Shown piece after piece: positions 32,057 through 40,488 of a stretch of 42,842 nt of DNA. The notes under the pieces were generated by a model. That model had not been told where the DNA came from. It made no database searches and worked only from the letters and a program-made list of their open reading frames with translations. The stretch comes from Chitinophaga pinensis. GTDB lineage: Bacteria; Bacteroidota; Bacteroidia; 2-12-FULL-35-15. Where the stretch lies: positions 1-42,842 of the forward strand of contig CAMCUO010000025.1 of NCBI GenBank assembly GCA_945879015.1. The letters are read 5' to 3'. The position numbers and the translations under genes are program-made. Position 1 is the first letter of the stretch. Every line of letters starts with the position of its first letter.

Positions 32057-33946
32057 ATGCTTAAACAGTTCAACCAAAACAGGCCCCTTCTTTTTCTGCT
32101 TGTTTCTAGTTTTGTTTTATTTTTTTCCATTGCTTTCTTTTCCGAAGCATCATATGACGCAGGTGATGGCATTCGTCACTATCAAATTTCAAAATATTCC
32201 TGGAGCCATCCTGAGCTTTTTCTAGATAGTTGGGGGAAACCTTTTTATACAATTCTTTCTTCTCCTTTTTCACAATTTGGTTTTGGTGGTATTACATTTT
32301 TTAACATTGCTTGCGGTGTTTTTTCTGCTTTTATTGTTTATAAAATTGCTAAAAAATTAAACTATAGCTTCTCTCTTTTAGCCATTCCATTTTTGCTATT
32401 TGCTCCAATCTATTTCCCAACAATGAATAGCGGATTAACAGAACCTTTTTTTGGACTCGTTCTTATTGGTTCTATTTTCTTAATGCTTGAAAAAAAATAT
32501 TTCTGGGCTTGCCTTTTAGTATCATTTCTTCCCTTTGTAAGAGCGGAAGGAATAATCGTTTTACCACTTTTTTTTATTTTACTTGTATATAACAGATCTT
32601 ACTGGAATATACTTATACTTGGTTGTGGAACTTTGGTATACAGCATCATTGGTTTCTTTTATTATGGTGATTTTTTATGGATAAAAAATCAAAATCCTTA
32701 TAATGGTGCAAACAAAGAATTTTATGGACATGGAGAGCTCTTTAGTTTTATAAAGGACTATAATGAAATCTGGGGCTTCGTGTTAGGCCTTTTGTTCTTA
32801 ACTGGATCTATTGCCATCATATCCGGCTGTTTTTCGAAAAACACCCGCTTGGTTAAAAAAGGGAAATTTTCTTCCTTTTTTAATGAAGAAAATATTTTAA
32901 TTCTGGGTTCTTTCTTTTTATACTTTGTTGCGCACTCTATTATGTGGTGGCAAGGCTTAGCGAATTCTCTTGGCTTAATACGCGTTTTTGCTGCCATTAT
33001 GCCTTGTTCTGCTATTAATTGCCTAAGGGGCTTTAATTTTATCGTAACACCTCTTTTTTTCAGAACAAATACCATAAAAATTGGGGGCGTTTGTCTTGTT
33101 TTACTTTTCGTAATTCTTTGTCCTTTTAAAAATGATAATTTCCCATATAAATTAAGCAAAGAGCAAGCTGTAATAAAAGAAGCAGGAATTTGGATAAAAG
33201 AAAATGGACTTGTTAAAAACAAGCTGTATTTTCAATATCCGTATTTGGCAATTCTCCTAGACGTAGATCCTTTTGACAAGCAAAAAGTTGCAGATCTATG
33301 GGGGGTTTATCCAACTATTAAGAAACATGGAATAGGCGCAGTTAGAGACAGTTCAGTATTAATTTGGGATGCCCATTTTGGTCCGAATGAATGTAGAATT
33401 CCATTAGACACACTAATGTTCGACCAAAATTTTGATTTACTTAAAACTTTTTATCCAAAGGAGCAGTTTAATGCAATGAGTGGTATTCCATTTCAGGTTT
33501 CTGTTTTTATGAAAATGAAAACGCCTAAAAAAAAGGAGAGGCTTCCCGAAACAAAACTTGCGTTTGAACTATTGAATTCAGAAAAAGATGTTTATGTACT
33601 TAAAAAAGAAATGGAATTCGGCTTCTCTTTCAACAAAAATATTTCCGAATTACCAAAAAAAACAAAAAGTGTTACTTTTAGCGGGAAAATCATTGATCCT
33701 TTAAACAATTGCAAAAATGCACTAGTTGTTCTTATTATTGAAGACGCTTCAGGAAAAAATATTTTTTGGGAAGGAAAACCGGTTTCGCTCTATCCTGATA
33801 GTCCAAATGAAAAACCGCTTCTTTTGAATTTCAAACTAATTGCTGAAGCATTCCAGCCCACAAATGTTATAAAAACATATGTTTGGAACAGGGATAAAAA
33901 ATATTTTTACCTTGCTGATTACAAAATCGAATATTGGGGAAATTAG
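32057..33946 (+). CDS. GT-C-like polytopic membrane protein with C-terminal beta-sandwich module (1)
   Basis: 629 residues. About ten membrane segments fill residues 10-370. The first outward loop carries acidic YDAGDGIRHYQI, which fits the catalytic-loop position of GT-C glycosyltransferases that use polyprenyl-phosphate sugars; LTEPFFG and FVRAEG loops are also typical. Residues about 370-510 form a soluble domain. The last 110 residues are the module shared in this locus: DASGKNIFWEGKP (S565 to about 577), then TYVWNRDKKYFYLADYKIEYW. The family assignment is by topology and loop motif, not by a characterised relative. The same strand and spacing suggest a role in making the glycan that the upstream AlgI/AlgJ-like proteins modify. 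Confidence 0.65.
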   Translation: MLKQFNQNRPLLFLLVSSFVLFFSIAFFSEASYDAGDGIRHYQISKYSWSHPELFLDSWGKPFYTILSSPFSQFGFGGITFFNIACGVFSAFIVYKIAKKLNYSFSLLAIPFLLFAPIYFPTMNSGLTEPFFGLVLIGSIFLMLEKKYFWACLLVSFLPFVRAEGIIVLPLFFILLVYNRSYWNILILGCGTLVYSIIGFFYYGDFLWIKNQNPYNGANKEFYGHGELFSFIKDYNEIWGFVLGLLFLTGSIAIISGCFSKNTRLVKKGKFSSFFNEENILILGSFFLYFVAHSIMWWQGLANSLGLIRVFAAIMPCSAINCLRGFNFIVTPLFFRTNTIKIGGVCLVLLFVILCPFKNDNFPYKLSKEQAVIKEAGIWIKENGLVKNKLYFQYPYLAILLDVDPFDKQKVADLWGVYPTIKKHGIGAVRDSSVLIWDAHFGPNECRIPLDTLMFDQNFDLLKTFYPKEQFNAMSGIPFQVSVFMKMKTPKKKERLPETKLAFELLNSEKDVYVLKKEMEFGFSFNKNISELPKKTKSVTFSGKIIDPLNNCKNALVVLIIEDASGKNIFWEGKPVSLYPDSPNEKPLLLNFKLIAEAFQPTNVIKTYVWNRDKKYFYLADYKIEYWGN

Positions 33947-33992
33947 CAAAATTCGTTCACTCTTTAAATCTATCCGTTTAAAATATAAATTT

Positions 33993-34000
33993 TACATTTG
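33993..34000 (+). promoter_or_regulatory. -7 promoter element of the second GT-C-like gene
   Basis: TACATTTG matches TAnnTTTG, 15 nt before the ATG at 34016. Confidence 0.4.
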
Positions 34001-34015
34001 CCATAAAATAACAAA

Positions 34016-35920
34016 ATGAGCACTCTTTTTAATATAAATAATTTATCAAATAAAAACATTTCCCTCTTTGATGGATTTTTATTGGTTTTAACTTTTGGTC
34101 TTGTTGCCCCTTTTTTTATTTTATCTTTTTTTGACAATCCCTCAATAGACGACTACTCTTTTGCACTAAAAAATTTCGAACATGGTTATTGGGGAGCCCA
34201 AGCTTCTGCTTATGAAAATTGGAATGGACGATATTTTGCTTCCTTTTTACTCTGTGCCAATCCCTTAGTTTTTGATGCGCCTATAATATATAAGATTTTG
34301 CCTGTTGTTTTACTTTTGCTTACAATTCATAGTTTTTACTATTTTTTTAATTCTATTTGGAGTGGTGAACACAGACTCCAGTCACTTATTTTTTCCTTTT
34401 TAATTACATTTTTATTTTTAAACAATATGCCAAGCTTGGTTCAAGGCGTTTATTGGGCTTCAGGGGCAGTAACCTACCATCTTGCAAATACTCTAATACT
34501 CTATTTGATTTCGAACTTAGTAATTTTGTTGAGAAACCCTAATGCCTCTTTTTTATTAAAATTTATTTGTGGAGCATTGGTAGTAGCAACTTGTGGTTCA
34601 AATGAAACAGCAATGATTGCAGTATGTTTACTGCTTCTTTTGTTTGCTGCGTTTGGCTTCGTTACAAAAAAAAGAAACGTTGGATTTATTTTGTTGTTGC
34701 TTTTAATCGCTATTTTTTGTTCTTGGATAATGGCAACTTCACCAGGAAACAGTATTCGAGATCTTGGATTTTTAGATCCAAATAAGAGAAATGTTTCATT
34801 CACAATCATCTCTAGTATAAAAACATTTACAATTCAGGCGTTTCAGTGGACGCAATCAACACAGTTTATTTTAGTTGGCTTAATTTTTATAATTTTACTC
34901 TTAAAATCAACTGTCGTTTTCCAAAAAATGAAAAAACCGCTCTTAAGTATCTTGCTCCTTATAATTTTTGGAGGCGGCATTGTAGTAGCAACTTATTGTC
35001 CTGGATTTTGGAGCACAGGAATAATTGCACCAACAAGAACTATCAATGCAAGTTTCTACCTGTTTGTAATTCTTTGGATAACTATTTTGATTTTCATTTC
35101 TTCCTTTCTTTTACAAAAATTTCCAATTATAAAAGCAAAAAAACTGGATGTTATTTGTTTTTTGTGTTTTATTGGATTGATTTCAACAATTAAACCAACA
35201 GGTAATTATTATGTTGCCTGCAATGATATTATAAGTGGTAAGGCGTTCAACTATAATTATGAATGGAATCAGAGAATAAAAAAAATCAAGCTCGCTGACA
35301 AAAAAACGGTTTGTAATATTCCTGCTTTTTCAGTGTTCCCGAGTTCAATATTCAATGAGGATATAGCAAATGATGATTTAAACTGGAACAACAAAGAATT
35401 TGCAAATTACTATGGTGTTAGAGGAGTTCGTGTAATTAAAAAAAAATCTTGTGTTACAAATCCATTTTTATTAAATTTTGATTCTGATGAAAACAGAAAG
35501 CTAAAAAATGGAAATTCAATAACAAGCGAATTGTCTTTTTCCCCCCCCAACAGTTCTTTACAAAATGGAATAAACTCTTATAGTGTAATTTTCGAAAAGC
35601 CTTTAGCGGAGCTGGATTGGTACACATCTTCAGGTCTATCAACCGTTGATTTAGATGCCTTAATTTACTCCACCGATAGTGTTATAAATGCTGTTTTTGT
35701 TGTTTCCGTTGGCGATCCCTCTTCTGGAAAAAATATTTTGTGGTTGGGTCAAGACCTTTTTTCTTCGAATTACCCTTTAAAGAACTGGAATAAAGAACAT
35801 TTTTCGGTTCAAATTAAACAGGGCTTGTTTTTAGAATCAACATACAAAATAAGCATTTATCTCTGGAACAGAGGAGAGTCGAAAGTTTATCTTGACGATT
35901 TTTCTATCAACATTTATTAA
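34016..35920 (+). CDS. Polytopic membrane protein (DUF6056-like) with C-terminal beta-sandwich module (2)
   Basis: 634 residues with about ten to twelve membrane segments over residues 15-400. The first outward loop has NPSIDDYSF and, 30 residues on, WNGRYFASF; the D-D plus W-x-x-R-Y pattern matches the DUF6056 family of putative GT-C transferases. A soluble stretch follows, then the shared C-terminal module: SGKNILWLGQD (S570 to about 580), NWNKEHFSVQIK and IYLWNRGESKVYLDDFSINIY at the very end. The module is closest to those in the anchored FG-GAP-type protein and in the preceding gene. It converges with the methyltransferase gene, with only 18 bp between stops. The sugar donor and acceptor are unknown. 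Confidence 0.65.
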   Translation: MSTLFNINNLSNKNISLFDGFLLVLTFGLVAPFFILSFFDNPSIDDYSFALKNFEHGYWGAQASAYENWNGRYFASFLLCANPLVFDAPIIYKILPVVLLLLTIHSFYYFFNSIWSGEHRLQSLIFSFLITFLFLNNMPSLVQGVYWASGAVTYHLANTLILYLISNLVILLRNPNASFLLKFICGALVVATCGSNETAMIAVCLLLLLFAAFGFVTKKRNVGFILLLLLIAIFCSWIMATSPGNSIRDLGFLDPNKRNVSFTIISSIKTFTIQAFQWTQSTQFILVGLIFIILLLKSTVVFQKMKKPLLSILLLIIFGGGIVVATYCPGFWSTGIIAPTRTINASFYLFVILWITILIFISSFLLQKFPIIKAKKLDVICFLCFIGLISTIKPTGNYYVACNDIISGKAFNYNYEWNQRIKKIKLADKKTVCNIPAFSVFPSSIFNEDIANDDLNWNNKEFANYYGVRGVRVIKKKSCVTNPFLLNFDSDENRKLKNGNSITSELSFSPPNSSLQNGINSYSVIFEKPLAELDWYTSSGLSTVDLDALIYSTDSVINAVFVVSVGDPSSGKNILWLGQDLFSSNYPLKNWNKEHFSVQIKQGLFLESTYKISIYLWNRGESKVYLDDFSINIY

Positions 35921-35938
35921 GTGCTTGTTAAGCTGATA

Positions 35939-36673
35939 CTATTTAGGCTTAACAAAAGTATAAAGCAAAATAGATCCTCTCTTTTTAAAATACTTCATTT
36001 CTATTCGATGCATTCTCAATGCCAAGTTCCAGCTGAACATTGCCAACCAGGGCGCAATTGCATTGATTGTATGCTTTTTATGAAGCGCGAGTCCGGCTTT
36101 TTCACCAATATGCTTAAGTTCATTTCCCGCATATAAATATTCGTGCTGTTCTTCTGTTAAATTCGGGACCAGTTTAAAAAAGTCAAGCGCCCATTCAATT
36201 AACGGCCAAAGGCTTTTTCGGTTTGGGGTGGATATTACAACCATCCCGCCCGGTTTTAATAATTCACTAAATTCTTTCATTATTTGACTCCCTTGTTCAA
36301 GAGAAATGTGCTCTATCACTTCCAAAAAAGCTATTTTATCATAACTCGTTTTTTTTAGGTTTAATTCGTCCAATAAACCGAGTTTAAATTCTATATTCGA
36401 ATTCGAATATTTGTTTTTAGCAAATTCTATTGCCTTATGATTTGCATCAATTGCTGTTACGTGGGTCCCTTCATGCTCAGCTAAAAAATGAGAAAACAAC
36501 CCTGACCCACATCCAACATCTAAAATATTATCCCCACTTTTTATATCAAGAGCATCTTCCGCTTCTTTTAATTTTGCGTAATGCCAAAAACGTTGTGCTG
36601 CTTTTCCTGTGTAATATGCGTTATACTGATAATCTCCGTTGATTTCAACTTTGTCACCGGTGCGTCTTGTCAT
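35939..36673 (-). CDS. UbiG-like class I SAM-dependent methyltransferase
   Basis: 244 residues from the ATG at 36673 (MTRRTGDKVEING). An upstream in-frame start would overlap the neighbouring glycosyltransferase by 41 nt and is less likely. Motif I is NILDVGCGSGLFSHFLAE, motif II region is VTAIDAN, and KIAFLEVIEHI plus LLKPGGMVVISTPNR complete the SAM fold. The closest general resemblance is to UbiG/COQ3-type O-methyltransferases. Because it is 1 nt downstream of a polyprenyl-phosphate glycosyltransferase gene and surrounded by glycan genes, methylation of a sugar or lipid-linked intermediate is more likely than a quinone role, but that is inference. Confidence 0.82.
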   Translation of the reverse strand: MTRRTGDKVEINGDYQYNAYYTGKAAQRFWHYAKLKEAEDALDIKSGDNILDVGCGSGLFSHFLAEHEGTHVTAIDANHKAIEFAKNKYSNSNIEFKLGLLDELNLKKTSYDKIAFLEVIEHISLEQGSQIMKEFSELLKPGGMVVISTPNRKSLWPLIEWALDFFKLVPNLTEEQHEYLYAGNELKHIGEKAGLALHKKHTINAIAPWLAMFSWNLALRMHRIEMKYFKKRGSILLYTFVKPK

Positions 36674-36674
36674 T

Positions 36675-37406
36675 TTATTTTTTTTGATATTTATTGTTAT
36701 AATAATTAAATACAATCTTTGGAATATCCAGCAACATTAAGATGCTATTTTTAATAACATTCACGGTTTTGCCATCTTGGCTCCTTAAACTAACAGGCAA
36801 GCGCTTTATATCATAATTTCTTTTCAGTGCTATGTAGAAGGTCTCTACATCAAATGCAAAGCCATTGATTCTTGCAACGGAAAAAATATCCTCTGCAACC
36901 TCTGCCCTAAACCCTTTTATACCACACTGGGTATCAAACATTCCTCCAGCAATAAATCTCCCGACAATGAAGGCGAAAACTCTGCTTGCCCATGAGCGCA
37001 TCGTTTTTACCTTCTTATAATAATCTGTTTCGCCAATTGTTCTGTCACCAACCACCATATGAAACTCCTTTACATCAAGATAATTTAAAAACGTTCCAAT
37101 AACTTGAGGGTCGTAAGGAATATCCGCATCGGTAAAAATTCTATATTTCCCATTCCCGCTAATCATCCCTTTTCTGATTGCAGCACCTTTCCCTAGATTT
37201 TTTTCATTCTTAAGATAAACACACGCTTTTTCTATTACTACTTTTTTTGTTGCGTCATTGTCATTTGAGCCATCATCAACAATTATTACCTCATAAGAAA
37301 ATTTTTGCGCCTTAAGATAATTCAACAAAACATCAAGGTTCCCCTCTAATGCTTTTGAGCTACTATAAGAACCGATTATTACACTCAAATGCAATGTGTT
37401 TTCCAT
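36675..37406 (-). CDS. GT2 glycosyltransferase, dolichyl-phosphate glucose synthase-like
   Basis: 243 residues, single GT-A domain with no membrane segments. It has LSVIIGSYSSSKALEG at the N-terminus, VIIVDDGSNDND as the nucleotide-binding acidic motif, IFTDADIPYDP as the DxD-type metal site, and DTQCGIKGFRAE, which is typical of the DPG synthase branch (ALG5-like). Such enzymes move a sugar from a nucleotide donor to polyprenyl phosphate on the cytoplasmic face; that lipid-linked sugar then feeds GT-C enzymes. It lies 52 bp downstream of a second GT2 gene and 1 nt before the methyltransferase gene. Confidence 0.88.
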   Translation of the reverse strand: MENTLHLSVIIGSYSSSKALEGNLDVLLNYLKAQKFSYEVIIVDDGSNDNDATKKVVIEKACVYLKNEKNLGKGAAIRKGMISGNGKYRIFTDADIPYDPQVIGTFLNYLDVKEFHMVVGDRTIGETDYYKKVKTMRSWASRVFAFIVGRFIAGGMFDTQCGIKGFRAEVAEDIFSVARINGFAFDVETFYIALKRNYDIKRLPVSLRSQDGKTVNVIKNSILMLLDIPKIVFNYYNNKYQKK

Positions 37407-37458
37407 TTCTTATGCTCTTAGTCGATTTCGTTTACTGTAAAATTTTTAAATACAAAAT

Positions 37459-38178
37459 CTATACAAATAGATTATATTTCAGAATACACCACATCGCTCT
37501 GAAACCATCTTTCCAACCAATTTTTTTACCTTCTTCGTAAGTTCTTCCATAATAAGAGATGCCTACTTCATAAATTCTAACCTTCGAAATACGAGAAATT
37601 TTCGCTGTAACTTCGGGTTCGAAGCCAAAACGTTTTTCTTTAAGTTTTAAACTCTGGATCATGTCCGTTCTAAATAATTTGTAACAGGTTTCCATGTCAG
37701 ACAAATTCAGATTTGTAAACATGTTAGACAAGGATGTCAAAAATTTATTTCCAATGGTATGCCAATAAAACAAAATTCGGTGTGGTTCACCGCCTGCAAA
37801 ACGAGAACCGTAAACAACATCTGCAAAACCATTTATAATTGGTTTTAAAAGAATGTTGTACTCTTCTGGATCATATTCCAAATCAGCATCTTGAATGATC
37901 AAACACTCTCCTGTCGCTAATGAAATTCCTTTGTGTAATGCTGCACCTTTACCTTGGTTGTATTCTTGGTTAAACAAACGAATGTTGTGCTCGGGATGTT
38001 CGGTAATGTATTTTTCTATTGTTTCTTGTGTTGCATCTTTTGAGCAATCATTCACAATAATAATTTCTTTCTGGATATCATTTATTAACTTAACAGCAAG
38101 CACCTTATTTAAAATAAAATGAATGGTGGGCGCCTCATTGTATGTAGGTATTACTATGGATAGTTTTTTTATTTGCAT
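37459..38178 (-). CDS. GT2 glycosyltransferase, polyprenyl-phosphate mannose/glucose synthase-like
   Basis: 239 residues, GT-A fold. It begins [18 protein letters not shown] and has [30 protein letters not shown] (DxD site), [14 protein letters not shown] and [10 protein letters not shown]. This pattern is that of the DPM/DPG synthase-like branch acting on polyprenyl phosphate. It differs enough from the neighbouring GT2 to suggest a different sugar. It is the first gene after a repeat-rich spacer and probably starts the unit GT2-GT2-methyltransferase. Confidence 0.88.
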   Translation of the reverse strand: MQIKKLSIVIPTYNEAPTIHFILNKVLAVKLINDIQKEIIIVNDCSKDATQETIEKYITEHPEHNIRLFNQEYNQGKGAALHKGISLATGECLIIQDADLEYDPEEYNILLKPIINGFADVVYGSRFAGGEPHRILFYWHTIGNKFLTSLSNMFTNLNLSDMETCYKLFRTDMIQSLKLKEKRFGFEPEVTAKISRISKVRIYEVGISYYGRTYEEGKKIGWKDGFRAMWCILKYNLFV

Positions 38179-38215
38179 TTTCGTTTTTCGAGTTTATTTG
38201 TTCTGTGTATATCTG

Positions 38216-38429
38216 AACACATAGACACATAGACTTTTTTGTTTGTTTTTTGCCTGTCCCTTGAAATCTATTTTTGTTTCTTATTTGTAAATACCTTTTT
38301 AAACTACTTTTTGTTTTTCATAGTCTGAAGCTTTGCTTCAGTCGCATAGACATTTCTCTATGTAAAAAATTTATTTTTCTATCCAATAACACCTCTTACT
38401 TTCCCCTTTTTTCTATTTGTCTATGTGTT
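38216..38429. repeat. Repeat-bounded spacer (CACATAGAC inverted repeats and hairpin)
   Basis: AACACATAGAC at 38216-38226, repeated in part just after, is inverted at 38419-38429 (GTCTATGTGTT). Between them is a perfect hairpin, CTGAAGC-TTT-GCTTCAG, at 38325-38341. There is no supported gene in this spacer of about 265 bp. The layout recalls the flanks of repeat cassettes such as the GxxExxY unit, but with no coding content left. Confidence 0.55.
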
Positions 38430-38444
38430 AATTTTTATTTTTTA

Positions 38445-40331
38445 TTATGGTTTACTCAACAACTTAAACTCCATTTTTTTAACCAACAACTTGTGCTTAT
38501 TTGGATTCCAAATATAACATTTTAACTCGTCTCCTTCAACAGTTTCTTCGGGAATTAAACTTGTGTAGCTTACTTCTATCCATTCATTTGTTTGTTTGAT
38601 ATAGTCCCGAATAAAGGCTCTTTTCCAGACATAAGCTCCTTTTTTGTTTTCAAAAGAAATTATAATTCCTAGGTTGCAACGATTAATTTCTGATGCTAAT
38701 ACTTTTGCAATAAAAACAACCTCCACCTGTCTACCAGTAGTAATGCTATCGTTAACTATATAGGTAAACCCTTGTGAATATTCTATCTTTTCATCAATAA
38801 TACAAGCCCCTTCCTTTGTTTTTGTAAAATCAAGTTCTTGTGAGTAACACACTTTTGAACGGTTTGGTGGATACTTTGGTTTTCCGAATATGTTTCCCGT
38901 TATCGGATAAGTATTAAATACAACCATAGAATCCGTATTGATAGTGGTAAACTCTCCTGGCTCCAGATATAAATAATCAAATGAATAATTTGCTGTTGCG
39001 TTTCTTTCTACTGTGTTTATCCAAGTTAAGTTATCTACTGCTCGATAAAAGTTAATGCTTTGGTCGAAAGAAAGCGGAATACAAATATCAACGTTGATTT
39101 TTTCTTTGGGTATCTCAACCACTTTTTTAAAATCTACTAACATTTGTTTTACATCAGCATTTGATTTCCATTCAAATACATAATGTAGGTTAAATGCCCA
39201 GGCAAAATGAAATACAACAAATACATTTATGAAAAGAGAAATCAGAAACGCTTTGCCATTTAGCTTTGTAAGTTCATTGATAAAAAACACCAACAAAAGA
39301 TTAAATAAAACAACAAAGAACATTGCTGTGCGATCAATTAATAAAAGTGTTCCTAAAAAATGATGTTGAACAAGGGTAGAAAGGGAGCAAAAGAAAATCA
39401 AAAAAATTAAGGCTCCTAAAAATAATATGGGAGAAGATTTTGTTTTCCCGCCTGTCGGACGGACAGGTTTATAAATGCTATATAAAATAAAAACCACTGC
39501 CCCTGCTATAACTAAAAGTAAAAAACCTTTTGCTACCATCTCAAATATCTGCGGATATGGGAGTCCATAAAAACAACGCTCGGTTATCGTACAAATGGTA
39601 TCATCCCAAAATCCTTTATTGCCACCATAAAACAAAGCCTTTGCCTCTTTTAGTTTCATTGCTTCTGGAACAAGAAACCAAAGAGAAAAAAATACTATTG
39701 TACAAGAAGCAACAATTGACATTAAACTTTGGTTGTTCCCTTTTTTCAAATAATTATACCCTGCAATTATTAAAATAATTCCAAAAGAAACAATAAAATA
39801 ATTCAGAAGAACAAAGTTTGCCAACGTAGCAAGAGCTCCTGCTACACAACAATAAATCGCATATTTTGCTTTAAACCCGCTTTCAAAATAAACATATAAA
39901 TAATAAGCGCTCGTCATCATTAATCCCAGAGATGGTCCGTATCCGCGCGACAAAGAAAAGAAATCAAGAATGTATGGATTAAGGTTTATGATAAGAAAAG
40001 AAGCAAGAACCAACCATTTGTTTTCAAAATTCTGAATGAGTTTATAAGAATAAAATAAAAATAAAAGGTGTGCGATTAAAGAAGGCAACCGTAAAACCAA
40101 TTCGCTTACTCCAAACCATTTTACAAAATAAATATTCAACCATGTATTTAAAAAGTGGTTGTTTGCATCCATCATTTCATATTTCTCAGGAATAAATACT
40201 TCGTGACGAACAAATTGCAAATATGAAAAGGCTTCGTCCCAAGTAATGGACAAAACTGCTGCCCTGTAGGCTGTATATGCAAACAAAAATGCTGCGATTC
40301 CGAAGATGATCTTATTTATGTGTTTTGACAT
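38445..40331 (-). CDS. GT-C-like polytopic membrane protein with divergent C-terminal module (3)
   Basis: 628 residues from the ATG at 40331 (MSKHINKII); the alternative GTG at 40358 lies in repeat sequence. About ten membrane segments occupy residues 5-375. The first outward loop has ITWDEAFSYLQF and YEMMDANNHFLN, the acidic pattern of GT-C transferases such as ArnT-like enzymes. After a soluble stretch the last 130 residues form a divergent copy of the shared module: GAYVWKRAF at the G-K-N-I-F-W position, NEWIEVSY, and CYIWNPNKHKLLVKKMEF with K-K in place of D-D. A palindromic element is inserted in frame at 39451-39467. It precedes the repeat-rich spacer and the two GT2 genes. Confidence 0.65.
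   Translation of the reverse strand: MSKHINKIIFGIAAFLFAYTAYRAAVLSITWDEAFSYLQFVRHEVFIPEKYEMMDANNHFLNTWLNIYFVKWFGVSELVLRLPSLIAHLLFLFYSYKLIQNFENKWLVLASFLIINLNPYILDFFSLSRGYGPSLGLMMTSAYYLYVYFESGFKAKYAIYCCVAGALATLANFVLLNYFIVSFGIILIIAGYNYLKKGNNQSLMSIVASCTIVFFSLWFLVPEAMKLKEAKALFYGGNKGFWDDTICTITERCFYGLPYPQIFEMVAKGFLLLVIAGAVVFILYSIYKPVRPTGGKTKSSPILFLGALIFLIFFCSLSTLVQHHFLGTLLLIDRTAMFFVVLFNLLLVFFINELTKLNGKAFLISLFINVFVVFHFAWAFNLHYVFEWKSNADVKQMLVDFKKVVEIPKEKINVDICIPLSFDQSINFYRAVDNLTWINTVERNATANYSFDYLYLEPGEFTTINTDSMVVFNTYPITGNIFGKPKYPPNRSKVCYSQELDFTKTKEGACIIDEKIEYSQGFTYIVNDSITTGRQVEVVFIAKVLASEINRCNLGIIISFENKKGAYVWKRAFIRDYIKQTNEWIEVSYTSLIPEETVEGDELKCYIWNPNKHKLLVKKMEFKLLSKP
39451..39467. repeat. In-frame palindromic element in GT-C-like gene 3
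   Basis: CCTGTC and GACAGG arms around GGACG. On the coding strand it reads through as KPVRPTGGKT in a cytoplasmic-looking loop between membrane segments. Confidence 0.75.
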
Positions 40332-40352
40332 TCCTTTTCTTTCATGTTTTTT

Positions 40353-40488
40353 ACACACCCCCGCCCCTCTCTAGAGGGGAGTGCCTAATCGTTTGCATTA
40401 AAATTTTAGTCCTAAATCAAATCATTCTATTATAATCTCTAATTTTCCTACTCGCCTATTCCCCTCTAGAGAGGGGCTAGGGGTGTGT
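40353..40488. repeat. Inverted repeat pair, ACACCCC...CCCCTCTCTAGAGGGG type
   Basis: The copy at 40353-40380 is inverted at 40460-40488; each contains CCCCTC-TCTA-GAGGGG or its reverse. The right copy encodes the last residues (DTPLAPL) and the TAG stop of the minus-strand gene ending at 40466. Confidence 0.8.
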
